NCBI GenBank assembly: GCA_964399965.1
Contig: CAYNRX010000004.1
Location: 1 to 64,000, forward strand
Source of the DNA: UBA1381 sp964399965
GTDB taxonomy: Bacteria > Bacillota > Clostridia > UBA1381
Reading direction: 5' to 3'
DNA: 64,000 nt
Shown here: positions 9,001 through 16,844 of the stretch, piece after piece
Position numbering within the stretch: position 1 is the first letter of the stretch
Layout of the letters: each line of letters starts with the position of its first letter
Translations under genes and position numbers: made by a program
Notes under the pieces: generated by a model
What the model was told of the DNA's origin: nothing
The model's input: the letters and a program-made list of their open reading frames with translations, nothing else
Databases searched by the model: none

Positions 9001-10114
9001 AATCGTTCAGGGTATCCGTCTGTGTGTCAAATCTATTTTCGTAATTAAAAAATGTATAGACCTTATTCTTAATATCGACCTCCCACATGACTTTTGTCGA
9101 ATTTTCAAAAGCTACCTTCAGCATTTTTCCGCTCTCGGCAAGATACATATCTTTTTCTTTCACATCTGTAATATCATGTGAAATTTCCAGCAATACAGGG
9201 CTGTTGATTCCATAATATGGGATTTTGACAACCCGTATACGACGCCAGCGCCAATTTACTCCATCAGGCGAAATGCGGTACTCATCTTCTTCCGCCTCAT
9301 TGCTATCGACAGCTTTTTGAAGCAACAATTCATATTTTCCCAAATCGTAGGGATGAATTTTAACGTCAACAGTTTTGTTACCCGAAAAACTATTTTCGGA
9401 ATTTTTAAAAAAGTTTGGACTTATATACAATTGTTCGATCGGCTTTTTTATCTCAAGGATCCGGACGCTGTCATTCATGTTTTGGATCAGGTAATTTATA
9501 GGAACGATACTTTCCTGTGCCGGTACAAAAAAATTGTTACTATTATTTGGATCAATATTAAAATCAAACGTTGCCAAAACGGAATTTGCGTCGTCGGCTA
9601 TAGCCTTGTTGCGATTGCTTCGCGCCTGCTCATAGAGAGCAGTGAAGGACAATGAATTTGCATATGCTGCATAAATACCGATATATGGAATCAATTCAAG
9701 CTCAAAATAGTCCTCGGCAAATTTCAGTTGTTTTATCATTTCTGCTTTGTTTAAAATAGCATGTTTGTTAAGTGATTGGCCTGATATAAAAACAATAAAT
9801 TCATTTTCTCCGCTGCGTCCGATAATGTCTGTAGCACGAAATATTTCCGACAATTTTTTTGCTGCTGTACGTATAATATTCTCTTCTGTTTTAGTTCCCA
9901 AAATGTATTTGACGGACTTTAATTTTTCAAGGCTGATGATGAACAGGGCGCAAACATCGTTTGCATTCATATGCTCAAGGTATGCAGAAATGTAATATTG
10001 CAAATGATCATAATTGAGAAGTCCTGACACCTCATCTCTTGCAAGAGAATTATTTGATTTACGCGATATGATTATTGAATTTTCTTTTGATGATAATTGT
10101 TTTTTCTCGGCCAT
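6032..10114 (-). CDS. Multidomain GGDEF/PAS/GAF/EAL protein
   Basis: A 1360-residue protein without membrane segments. In order: a degenerate GGDEF domain (GENEF about residue 105), PAS/PAC modules (about 190-590), a second degenerate GGDEF (YDSDMF), a GAF domain (about 775-930), a third degenerate GGDEF (WDSEF) and a C-terminal EAL domain (about 1100-1350). The EAL domain keeps the catalytic set: EALIRG, SVNIS, EITES, LDDFGSHYS, KLDRSLI and EGVETEAQ. The likely activity is therefore cyclic-di-GMP hydrolysis under control of PAS/GAF ligands, not synthesis. It is the first gene of an operon with the CheB-CheR-PAS gene, overlapping it by 4 nt. Confidence 0.9.
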   Translation of the reverse strand: MAEKKQLSSKENSIIISRKSNNSLARDEVSGLLNYDHLQYYISAYLEHMNANDVCALFIISLEKLKSVKYILGTKTEENIIRTAAKKLSEIFRATDIIGRSGENEFIVFISGQSLNKHAILNKAEMIKQLKFAEDYFELELIPYIGIYAAYANSLSFTALYEQARSNRNKAIADDANSVLATFDFNIDPNNSNNFFVPAQESIVPINYLIQNMNDSVRILEIKKPIEQLYISPNFFKNSENSFSGNKTVDVKIHPYDLGKYELLLQKAVDSNEAEEDEYRISPDGVNWRWRRIRVVKIPYYGINSPVLLEISHDITDVKEKDMYLAESGKMLKVAFENSTKVMWEVDIKNKVYTFFNYENRFDTQTDTLNDFPESLISGGWVHPDSASRFRKFGADILNGKSEGNGNFIMRYRATDSYGWASYSYNMIFDGSGSPVKAVGSKRYLSDLSDRKTTVINYPSLPDAVYPFLIFSEKANLSENSIENPWVEGGDCTDFAEINSCSDIIQIEKEKLFSTDDNKDFSHKFSRKSMLKACGGNMAWRTMEYRRIDSSGNIRWVLNTANLIKDPVTHDVYLFNYLTDIERRHNWERGVSISKDPATGLYDKETAEQMIKNLLNTENGCAVSVIYINGFAEMKDDGYMSSNQKQRYIVSALELALGSDCVLGRYDSDMFVAAFVDIDSRFAVKKRLEDAFEFVRSLTSGTKIMSSLRFVSGVVCVQSSRDNYNNMIYRAIMICELWKNSASDIIAFPRGNENISWLDSIDQDDGEYVIPSENEIKYDLSDEEKDILLECFAAMIVFSPLSEAVKKVLKYMGNYYKADRIYVLTLAENDCVVTMMYEWIASGKFSIQRAISGLRVEKFPFLCRCMKEKKPVFMHNRNKKNVFDAKDEESSWNFIAIPILNNNNIIEKGFLCIENPKAHTERAALPSTLISYLFSMSDLKNKVENKSTVSFDKLTTLPNLRSYTEVIDSVNSDIYSSLGVLALDVPDFSAINSMQGFDYGSKLILHIAEVLTEMFGKSYLFRTWDSEFVALCPNTTMDAFVDRCARVRTVLQQCYHKQIRIGYTWSDGIFYAKKLVKEAKAIMRCEHVKETPPADSISVWGMKYTDFRNAADNGKFTVYFQPKVDMTTDTLVGAEALIRGIGDDGSIIPPGKFIDAMEQNGTIRDLDFFVLDSTFSCLEEWYSKGFDPISVSVNISRVTLLDPTAPASMLAIQSRYPDALSGLIELEITESGCDIEKATLTHVMNNFRQFGMKFGLDDFGSHYSNISIFANVKFDTIKLDRSLINELSNNEANRMLVKNIIGICKKMGMTCIAEGVETEAQVSALLSMGCSVCQGYYYDKPLPAAEFTRKWLENTMEEIK

Positions 10115-10196
10115 ATTAATTCCTCTTAAGTTTCAAACCGTTTTATCCAAATAATTTGACACAATATAGCAACATTGTAAAATATATTATAATTTA

Positions 10197-10225
10197 ATTA
10201 TACATCCATTTTATACTTTTGTAAA
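10197..10225 (-). promoter_or_regulatory. Promoter of the GGDEF/EAL operon
   Basis: On the minus strand TTTACA and TATAAT are separated by 17 bp, predicting a leader of about 75 nt before the ATG at 10114. The surrounding 270-nt gap (10115-10386) is very AT-rich and I see no other feature in it. Confidence 0.65.
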
Positions 10226-10386
10226 TACTTAAAATAAATTTTCTTCATATAATATTTCATATAAAAGAAAAATATCCGGTTATAATGCAGGTGCGCAGAA
10301 AAGGAAATGGTGATTATCCTAATTCAAGGGATCGCAAGACAGCTTACATCTTATGAACTAAGTGACGTTGGCATTCCTACAGCTCC

Positions 10387-11622
10387 TTATTTTAATCTCC
10401 GCCGTATTTCTCCGGCCAAATACAGCGAGCCGCAGACGCATAATACAGCGTTATTTTCATCTGCCAGCTTCCGTGCCTTTTTCAGCGCCGCTTCCGTATC
10501 GGGCTGAACAAATACCTGTGTTGCCCCATTTCCCCGGAATAGTGCAGCCAAATCTTCCGCAGGAAGCGACCGCTCCATGGCCACCTCTGTTGCTACCACG
10601 GCTATTGCCGAGGGCGACAGTGTCTGCACGCATTCGGCAACGTTTTTATCACTCATCATTGCCGTCAACAGCACAACGGGTCTTTTAAGTGTTTTTAGCG
10701 AAGAAACCAACGCCTTCGCCCCGTCCGGATTATGCGCTCCGTCTATTACCATATTATCGCCGAAAAATTCAAACCGCGCCGGCCAGGAGGCAGCGGCAAA
10801 GGCGCTCTTTACGGCATCCACGGGGATATCGAATCCATTTTGGCGCAGCACGTCTATCGCGCAAATGGCGGCAGCGGCGTTATATATCTGATATTCACCC
10901 TTAAAACCCAACGCATAGCTCTTGCCGCCCAAGTTAAAGCCGCCGTCTGTGCGTTCCGGCAATTCCGCTATATGAAGCGTTGCTACCTGCTCTTCGCATG
11001 TGCGGCGTATTAGTGTCCATACCTCATCTTTTTGCAGAGGATAGACCGAAACATCGCCGCCGGGCTTAATTATACCGCATTTCTCTGACGCTATTTCGGT
11101 AAGCGTGTTGCCAAGATACTGTGTATGGTCGAACGAGACGGACATTATTACCGATACTTCTGCCCTTTTGATAACGTTTGTCGCATCCAGCCGACCGCCC
11201 ATCCCTACCTCCAGTACCACGATATCACAGCCTTGACGGCGGAAATAGTCAAAGGCTATCGCCGTATCGAGGGCAAATTCGGAAACGGGAGCTTGTGCTG
11301 TTTCGATAATATTCCTAACATACGTTGCCTCCTTCGCCAGTTCATCGTCTGTTATCTCTCTTCCGTCTATGCGGATCCGCTCATTGAACCTCTCGATATA
11401 AGGGGAGGTAAAAAGCCCGGTCTTATACCCGGCGGCCGTCAGGGCAGAGCTTATAAGCAGTGCGGCCGACCCTTTGCCGTTGGTGCCCGCTATGTGCACA
11501 AAGCGCAGGTCATCCTGGGGATCGCCCATGTTTTTAAGCAGCTTCCTCAGCATATCGTTGCCGAGAACGCGGGCAAACTTGGGCGTTGAATGTATATATG
11601 CAAGCGATTCTTTATAATTCAT
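10387..11622 (-). CDS. folC: Folylpolyglutamate synthase / dihydrofolate synthase
   Basis: A 411-residue cytoplasmic ligase that adds glutamate to dihydropteroate and/or folates using ATP. Signatures are the P-loop GTNGKGSAALL, the conserved VLEVGMGGRLDATNV motif and the C-terminal-domain motif DGAHNPDGAKAL. Length is normal for the family. The ribosome site AGGAGG lies directly after the T tract of a hairpin between valS and folC. The valS-folC order is common in Firmicutes and suggests one transcription unit with some termination between the genes. Together with folD at 52.3 kb it is part of folate metabolism. Confidence 0.95.
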   Translation of the reverse strand: MNYKESLAYIHSTPKFARVLGNDMLRKLLKNMGDPQDDLRFVHIAGTNGKGSAALLISSALTAAGYKTGLFTSPYIERFNERIRIDGREITDDELAKEATYVRNIIETAQAPVSEFALDTAIAFDYFRRQGCDIVVLEVGMGGRLDATNVIKRAEVSVIMSVSFDHTQYLGNTLTEIASEKCGIIKPGGDVSVYPLQKDEVWTLIRRTCEEQVATLHIAELPERTDGGFNLGGKSYALGFKGEYQIYNAAAAICAIDVLRQNGFDIPVDAVKSAFAAASWPARFEFFGDNMVIDGAHNPDGAKALVSSLKTLKRPVVLLTAMMSDKNVAECVQTLSPSAIAVVATEVAMERSLPAEDLAALFRGNGATQVFVQPDTEAALKKARKLADENNAVLCVCGSLYLAGEIRRRLK

Positions 11623-11634
11623 AAAATTCCTCCT

Positions 11635-11666
11635 AAAAAGGCGGCTCGGAAATAATCCGAACCGCC
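11635..11666 (-). terminator. Hairpin with T tract between valS and folC
   Basis: On the minus strand a stem of about 11 bp, GGCGGTTCGGA pairing with TCCGAGCCGCC, is followed by TTTTT, which runs directly into the folC Shine-Dalgarno sequence. It looks like an intrinsic terminator for valS that would allow only partial read-through into folC unless folC has its own promoter. Confidence 0.75.
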
Positions 11667-11674
11667 GTATCTAT

Positions 11675-14305
11675 TTACTGCATATCCCTTATAGACTGCA
11701 AAACCTTTTCCAGCATTCCACGGTACTTTTCGCCCTTGGCACGCTCCTCCTCAACGACCTTCGCCGGAGCCTTGGAGACGAAGCCCTGGTTGCTGAGCTT
11801 TCCTTCAACGCGCTTTATCTCGCCTTCGAGCTTTTTCTTCTCAGCCTCAAGCCGCTCAAGCTCCTGCTTTCTGTCAACCAGCTCGTCAAGGGGGATAAAT
11901 ATCTCCGCCCCGTCCACAACGACCAAAACGGCATTTTCGTCTATGCCGGACTTATCTGCGGTGATGACCGTCTCCGAGGCCGAGGCCAGCTTTTCAAAGA
12001 ATATCGATCCCTTGGAAAATACCTCCGGCATATCGGTCACGATTATCACCTTCGCCTTTTTCGAGGGCGGAACGTTCATTTCGCTGCGGCGGTTTCTTAC
12101 GGCCGAGATCGCATCCATGATAAGGCGCATATCCTTCTCGTCCTTCTCGAATACGAGATCGTCCCGGAATACGGGGTATTCGCTTATGACGATGCTCTCT
12201 CCCTCATGCGGCAGATGCCGCCAGATCTCTTCTGTTATAAAAGGCATGAACGGGTGCAGCAGCTTCATCGTGTTTGACAAAACGTATGTCAGAACGTACT
12301 GCGCCGTTTTGCCGGAGCTGTTCTCCTTGTCAAAAAGACGCGGCTTGACAAGCTCAATATACCAGTCGCAGAAATCGTCCCAGATGAAGTCGTAGAGCTT
12401 AGAAAGGGCAATACCCAGCTCAAACTTGTCGAGGTTTTCCGAGACCTCTTTGACAACCGTATTGTAGCGGCTCAATATCCACTTGTCCTCTGTTGCAAGC
12501 TCTGAGGCGGCCGGCAGCCGGTTTTCGTCTATATCAAGATTCATAAGCGTGAACCTGGCGGCGTTCCACATCTTGTTGGCAAAATTGCGTCCGGCCTCCA
12601 CTCTTTCGATGTAGAAGCGCATATCGTTGCCGGGCGCGTTGCCCGTGGCAAGTGTGAAGCGCAGGGCGTCCGCGCCGTACTTTTCAACTATCTCCAGCGG
12701 GTCTATGCCGTTGCCAAGAGATTTTGACATCTTTCTCCCTTGAGAATCGCGCACCAGACCGTGAATAAATACATGCTCAAAAGGAGCCTTGCCCGTATGC
12801 TCCATCGCGGAGAATATCATTCTCGCAACCCAGAAGAAGATTATATCGTAGCCCGTAACCAGCACGCTGGTCGGATAGAAATAGTCAAGCTCCGGCGTTT
12901 TGTCGGGCCAGCCGAGAGTTGAGAACGGCCACAGTGCCGACGAGAACCAGGTATCCAATACGTCCTCATCCTGATGCACCTTTCCGCCGCATTTGGGGCA
13001 GACGGTGATATCCTCCTTGGAAACAGTTGTTTCGCCGCAGTCCTCGCAGTAGAAGGCCGGTATGCGGTGTCCCCACCAAAGCTGACGGGAGATGCACCAG
13101 TCGAATACATTTTCCATCCAGTTCATGTATATCTTTGAAAAACGCTCGGGAACGAATTTAGTGTCCCCATTCTTTACCGCCTCAATGGCAGGCTCTGCAA
13201 GCGGCTTCATCTTAACGAACCACTGCTTGGAGATTATCGGCTCCACGGTCGTCCCACAGCGGTAGCACTGGCCTACGTTATGAGTGTGCTCCTCGACTTT
13301 TACCAAAAGCCCGGCTTCCTCAAGATCGTCAACGATCGCTTTTCTGGCCTCGTAGCGGTCCATGCCCTCGTATTTGCCGCCGAAGCTGTTTATCGTAGCG
13401 TCATCGTTCATCACCTTGATCTGCTCAAGGTTGTGCCGCTTGCCGACTTCGAAGTCGTTGGGGTCGTGAGCAGGCGTTATCTTTACGCAGCCTGTCCCAA
13501 ATTCCTTGTCCACGTATTCATCGGCTATCACCGGTATTTCGCGGCCTACAAGCGGAAGTATGAGCGTTTTGCCTATTAGATCCTTGTAACGCTCATCCTC
13601 GGGATTTACAGCCACAGCCGTATCGCCGAGCATCGTCTCCGGACGCGTAGTGGCGATAACAACAAAACCGTCGGAATCCTTTATCGGATAGCGGATATGC
13701 CAGAAATGCCCGGCCTGCTCCGCGTGCTCGACCTCCGCGTCAGAAAGCGCCGTGATGCAGTGCGGGCACCAGTTGATTATGCGGCTGCCCTGATATATTA
13801 GTCCCTTGTTGTAAAGGTTTACAAATACCTCGCGCACTGCTTTGGAACAGCCCTCGTCCATTGTAAAGCGCTCCCTGTCCCAGTCGCAGGAGGAGCCTAT
13901 TTTCTTAAGCTGGGTGATTATGCGGTCGCCGTACTGCTTTTTCCAGTCCCATACACGCTCCAAAAATTTTTCGCGCCCCAGATCGTATCTTGTGATACCT
14001 TCGTTTACCCTTAAGTTTTCCTCCACCTTTATCTGCGTCGCTATACCGGCGTGGTCTGTTCCGGGTACCCACAGAGCAGAGTAGCCCTGCATACGCTTGT
14101 AGCGGATGAGTATATCCTGGAGCGTTTCGTCAAGAGCGTGCCCCATGTGAAGCTGCCCGGTAACGTTGGGCGGCGGGATAACTATGGTAAACGGTTTTTT
14201 GTTCTCATCTATTTCAGCGTGGAAATATCCCTTTTCCACCCATTCATTGTACAACCTGTCCTCAAACTCGGACGGATCGTATGTTTTTGCTAAATTTTCT
14301 CTCAT
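11675..14305 (-). CDS. valS: Valyl-tRNA synthetase
   Basis: An 876-residue class I aminoacyl-tRNA synthetase charging tRNA-Val. The HIGH motif is HMGH within PNVTGQLHMGHAL, and the KMSKS loop is GRKMSKSLGNG. The editing (CP1) domain lies between them, with TTRPETMLGDTAVAV. The C-terminus has the anticodon-binding domain and the coiled-coil arm expected of bacterial ValRS (LERLEAEKKKLEGEIKRVE). The ribosome site GGGAGG stands 8 nt before the ATG. The transcript has a leader of about 170 nt with no T-box motif that I can find, but with a possible small reading frame containing Val codons. Confidence 0.98.
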   Translation of the reverse strand: MRENLAKTYDPSEFEDRLYNEWVEKGYFHAEIDENKKPFTIVIPPPNVTGQLHMGHALDETLQDILIRYKRMQGYSALWVPGTDHAGIATQIKVEENLRVNEGITRYDLGREKFLERVWDWKKQYGDRIITQLKKIGSSCDWDRERFTMDEGCSKAVREVFVNLYNKGLIYQGSRIINWCPHCITALSDAEVEHAEQAGHFWHIRYPIKDSDGFVVIATTRPETMLGDTAVAVNPEDERYKDLIGKTLILPLVGREIPVIADEYVDKEFGTGCVKITPAHDPNDFEVGKRHNLEQIKVMNDDATINSFGGKYEGMDRYEARKAIVDDLEEAGLLVKVEEHTHNVGQCYRCGTTVEPIISKQWFVKMKPLAEPAIEAVKNGDTKFVPERFSKIYMNWMENVFDWCISRQLWWGHRIPAFYCEDCGETTVSKEDITVCPKCGGKVHQDEDVLDTWFSSALWPFSTLGWPDKTPELDYFYPTSVLVTGYDIIFFWVARMIFSAMEHTGKAPFEHVFIHGLVRDSQGRKMSKSLGNGIDPLEIVEKYGADALRFTLATGNAPGNDMRFYIERVEAGRNFANKMWNAARFTLMNLDIDENRLPAASELATEDKWILSRYNTVVKEVSENLDKFELGIALSKLYDFIWDDFCDWYIELVKPRLFDKENSSGKTAQYVLTYVLSNTMKLLHPFMPFITEEIWRHLPHEGESIVISEYPVFRDDLVFEKDEKDMRLIMDAISAVRNRRSEMNVPPSKKAKVIIVTDMPEVFSKGSIFFEKLASASETVITADKSGIDENAVLVVVDGAEIFIPLDELVDRKQELERLEAEKKKLEGEIKRVEGKLSNQGFVSKAPAKVVEEERAKGEKYRGMLEKVLQSIRDMQ

Positions 14306-14336
14306 AAATAATGCCTCCCGGTCTTTTTGGTTGCTT

Positions 14337-14374
14337 GTATATTCCCGAATCTAAATGTAGACTCGGGGGAATAC
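14337..14374 (-). promoter_or_regulatory. Stable hairpin in the valS leader
   Basis: CCCGAGTCTA pairs with TAGATTCGGG around a CATT loop, and the stem is extended by GTATTC/GAATATAC. It covers the last codons and stop of the putative leader peptide. No U run follows, so it is not a standard terminator. Confidence 0.6.
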
Positions 14375-14443
14375 CCGCTCGTCCGGTTCCGGCTTATGGA
14401 AAATGCGCACTGCTGCGCATGGTGCAGCTATTACTCGTACCAT
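14351..14443 (-). CDS. Putative 30-residue valS leader peptide
   Basis: A small frame in the valS leader starts with ATG at 14443, 9 nt after AAAGGA, and ends with TAG at 14351-14353. Five of its 30 codons are Val (GTA, GTA, GTG, GTA, GTC), starting MVRVIAAP. Its 3' end lies inside the stable hairpin at 14337-14374, and an alternative stem TGCGCA/TGCGCA lies near its middle. Position, ribosome site and Val content are what a translation-sensing leader for valS would have. However, no terminator with a U tract follows, and this could be a chance frame. Confidence 0.35.
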   Translation of the reverse strand: MVRVIAAPCAAVRIFHKPEPDERVFPRVYI

Positions 14444-14480
14444 TTCCGGGCATCCTTTCTAAAATAAACTATCACGGTTT

Positions 14481-14509
14481 ATTATACCACGGTTTTAAAA
14501 TATTGTCAA
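14481..14509 (-). promoter_or_regulatory. valS promoter
   Basis: Perfect consensus TTGACA (14509-14504) and TATAAT (14486-14481) with a 17-bp spacer on the minus strand. The predicted start at about 14474 gives a leader of roughly 170 nt. From here to the nfo promoter at 14692 I see nothing else in the 445-nt gap between valS and nfo. Confidence 0.9.
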
Positions 14510-14691
14510 TAAATAAGTTTGATGCTGCCACGTGAATCTTAATTGCAATATAAAATGTCCACAAATATTAAGTGACGTTTAATTATTCTATCAGCATATT
14601 TGAAGATAATCCATTTAATATTCTTCTTGGGGAATTGTTAATCCAATGCTCTATCTATACAAAAAATATTTGGTAAAACACAGCCTTTGGC

Positions 14692-14720
14692 TTGAAATCT
14701 TCGGCCGATTTTGGTATAAT
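14692..14720 (+). promoter_or_regulatory. nfo promoter
   Basis: TTGAAA and TATAAT separated by 17 bp, with the predicted start about 25 nt before the nfo ATG. This position rules out upstream in-frame start codons for nfo. Confidence 0.85.
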
Positions 14721-14750
14721 AACAAAAATATTATTAAAGGAGCAAACAGA

Positions 14751-15581
14751 ATGCTTAATATAGGATGCCACCTTTCGCCCTCCAAAGGGCTTTTAGCTAT
14801 GGGAAAGACCGCCCTTTCTATCGAAGCGAACACATTGCAATTTTTCACGCGCAATCCTCGCGGCAGTAAGGCTAAGGATATCGATCCGGAGGACGCCGCA
14901 GCTTTAAGAGAGCTTATGAGAGATAATAATTTTGCTCCCATACTCGCTCATGGCGCGTATACGCTCAACCCTTGCGCCGCCGATGAATACAAGCGAGAAT
15001 TTGCACTCATGACAATAAAGGACGATCTGGAAAGAATGGAATATCTGCCGGGAAATATGTACAACTTCCACCCCGGTTCCCATGTCGGACAAGGGATAGA
15101 CACCGCAGTCGGCCTTATCGCCGAAATGCTGAACAGCGTTCTCTCCCCCGGACAGCATACACTTGTTTTACTCGAAACCATGGCTGGCAAAGGCACGGAA
15201 GTCGGTGGCCGTTTTGAAGAGCTTCGTGAAATCATCGACAGGACACAGCATCCCGAACTTATCGGCGTTTGCCTAGATACCTGCCATGTTTTTGACGCCG
15301 GGTATGACATCATAAACAACTTAGACGGAGTTTTAACGGAGTTTGATACTACCATCGGCTTGTCAAGGCTAAAAGCTATACACATAAATGATAGTATGAA
15401 TCCATTAGGCAGCCATAAGGATCGCCATCAAAAGATAGGCCTGGGAACCATAGGTCTGGACGCCTTTTCCCGCATTGTGAACCATCCCGCTTTAAAGGAT
15501 CTTCCATTTTATCTGGAAACCCCCAATGAGCTTGATGGATACAAAAAAGAAATAGCGCTTTTAAGGGGGATGGCTGAATGA
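14751..15581 (+). CDS. nfo: Deoxyribonuclease IV (AP endonuclease)
   Basis: A 276-residue xylose-isomerase-like TIM-barrel enzyme that cuts DNA 5' to abasic sites in base excision repair. Zinc-site motifs include FHPGSHVG, LLETMAG, CLDTCHVFDAGYD, IHINDS and SHKDRHQKIG, all conserved in endonuclease IV. The start at 14751 follows AAAGGAGC and lies downstream of a clear promoter. The last base pairs overlap the next gene (ATGA at 15578-15581), so the two are co-transcribed and coupled. Confidence 0.95.
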   Translation: MLNIGCHLSPSKGLLAMGKTALSIEANTLQFFTRNPRGSKAKDIDPEDAAALRELMRDNNFAPILAHGAYTLNPCAADEYKREFALMTIKDDLERMEYLPGNMYNFHPGSHVGQGIDTAVGLIAEMLNSVLSPGQHTLVLLETMAGKGTEVGGRFEELREIIDRTQHPELIGVCLDTCHVFDAGYDIINNLDGVLTEFDTTIGLSRLKAIHINDSMNPLGSHKDRHQKIGLGTIGLDAFSRIVNHPALKDLPFYLETPNELDGYKKEIALLRGMAE

Positions 15582-16576
15582 AGGTTATCGCTCCGGATTA
15601 CTATACCGATTTTAAATGCACCGCCTCGGAATGCGCTGATAACTGCTGCATCGGATGGGAGATAGATATCGACGAGGAGAGCATGGAGCTGTACCGCGGC
15701 ATAGGCGGTGATCTGGGTAAACGTTTGAAAGCGGGTATAGAATTTTGCGGGACTCCGCATTTTAAGCTGGGCACAGATGAACGCTGTCCTTTTTTGAATA
15801 AGAAAAATCTTTGTGATATAATTATCGCCCTCGGAGAAGAAAATGTCCCTTATATCTGCCGTGAACATCCGCGATTTTATAACTGCTATGATGAAGTTGA
15901 AGAAGCAGGACTGGGGCTATGCTGCGAGGAGGCTTGTCGGATGCTGCTCGGTAAACGTTCCTCTTTGGTTTTTACCACTCTTTTCGATGATGGAATGACT
16001 GAGTTATCCGAATACTCCCGCAAGATATCAGTGCTTCGAAATGATATATTTACCATCCTGCAAGATAAAAGCCTTGACATCTCGAAAAGAGCTGCGGCCG
16101 CGCTTCGTATTGCAGAAGTAGCAACTTCTTCAAAAGAATTTTCAGCGAAAACATTGCTTGACGTTTATATGCAACTTGAACCGCTCGACAAGAGATGGCC
16201 GGAAGTGTTACAAGCGGCACGTGACAACATAGATGATATCCTGCATTCATCTGCCTGTATTTATCAGGCTTATCCCCAAAGATGCATACAATATGAAAAT
16301 CTTTTGATATATTTTATATACCGGCATTCCGGAAAAGCTTTTAACGGCGGCGATCTCGGAGATGCGGTGCGGCTGGCAGTCATGAGCTGGCTGGTCATAC
16401 ATATTCTTGACGTATATACGTTTGATCTTGACGGCCGCGACAATATAGCAGAAATAGTAACGCGGTATTCCAAGGAAATAGAATATTCCCAAGATAATAC
16501 CGATGTATTGATATCTCTAGGGGATATCCCGGGCTTTTGTGCAGGAGATATCGCCGCTTTTGTGGAAAACTTATAA
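15578..16576 (+). CDS. FliB-family (lysine-N-methylase-like) protein
   Basis: A 332-residue protein with the cysteine pattern of the flagellin lysine-N-methylase FliB family: C-ASEC-DNCCIGW near residues 14-25, CPFL...LC, CREHPRFYNC and GLCCEEAC. These cysteines probably bind a metal or Fe-S cluster. FliB methylates flagellin lysines in Salmonella, but there is no flagellar gene in the window, and the coupling to the DNA-repair gene nfo suggests a different substrate in this lineage. Function is inferred only from the family. Confidence 0.75.
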   Translation: MKVIAPDYYTDFKCTASECADNCCIGWEIDIDEESMELYRGIGGDLGKRLKAGIEFCGTPHFKLGTDERCPFLNKKNLCDIIIALGEENVPYICREHPRFYNCYDEVEEAGLGLCCEEACRMLLGKRSSLVFTTLFDDGMTELSEYSRKISVLRNDIFTILQDKSLDISKRAAAALRIAEVATSSKEFSAKTLLDVYMQLEPLDKRWPEVLQAARDNIDDILHSSACIYQAYPQRCIQYENLLIYFIYRHSGKAFNGGDLGDAVRLAVMSWLVIHILDVYTFDLDGRDNIAEIVTRYSKEIEYSQDNTDVLISLGDIPGFCAGDIAAFVENL

Positions 16577-16629
16577 AATATACCGCTTTAAAAGCTGTAT
16601 TTTTGTACATGCATTTTTTTGTTATGGTG

Positions 16630-16658
16630 TTGACTTTTGCGTGAAAAAATGGTATTAT
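16630..16658 (+). promoter_or_regulatory. Promoter of tRNA-Arg
   Basis: TTGACT and TATTAT with a 17-bp spacer, about 45 nt upstream of the mature tRNA 5' end. Confidence 0.75.
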
Positions 16659-16703
16659 AATTGAGTAGTCGATTTTAAGATTTCGATTGCATTTATCAAA
16701 GAT

Positions 16704-16780
16704 GTGCTTGTAGCTCAGTTGGATAGAGTGCTTGACTACGAATCAAGAGGTCGTGGGTTCGAGCCCCTCCAGGCACGCCA
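16704..16780 (+). tRNA. tRNA-Arg (anticodon ACG)
   Basis: A 77-nt cloverleaf with encoded CCA. The acceptor stem pairs GTGCTTG with CAGGCAC, the D arm has AGCTCAGTTGGATAGAG, the anticodon loop is CTACGAA flanked by CTTGA/TCAAG, and the T arm has GGTTCGAGCCCC. ACG (A34 normally deaminated to inosine by TadA, encoded at 25.3 kb) reads CGN Arg codons. It has its own promoter and terminator. Confidence 0.97.
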
Positions 16781-16791
16781 GATATAAAAAA

Positions 16792-16818
16792 AACGGCTTA
16801 GATAAGCCGTTCTTTTTA
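16792..16818 (+). terminator. Terminator of tRNA-Arg
   Basis: A 9-bp stem AACGGCTTA/TAAGCCGTT with a GA loop is followed by CTTTTTAT, 11 nt after the tRNA CCA end. Confidence 0.9.
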
Positions 16819-16844
16819 TATCATACACGAATTTTACACGATTT

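Noticed and set aside
10307..10507. Plus-strand frame with a TATAAT-like sequence and AAAAGGA before it
   Set aside because: It runs antisense into the 3' end of folC, has no family resemblance, and its composition is that of a shadow frame.
14306..14480. T-box riboswitch in the valS leader
   Set aside because: The conserved AGGGTGG-type T-box sequence is not present on the minus strand, and there is no terminator with a U run before the gene.
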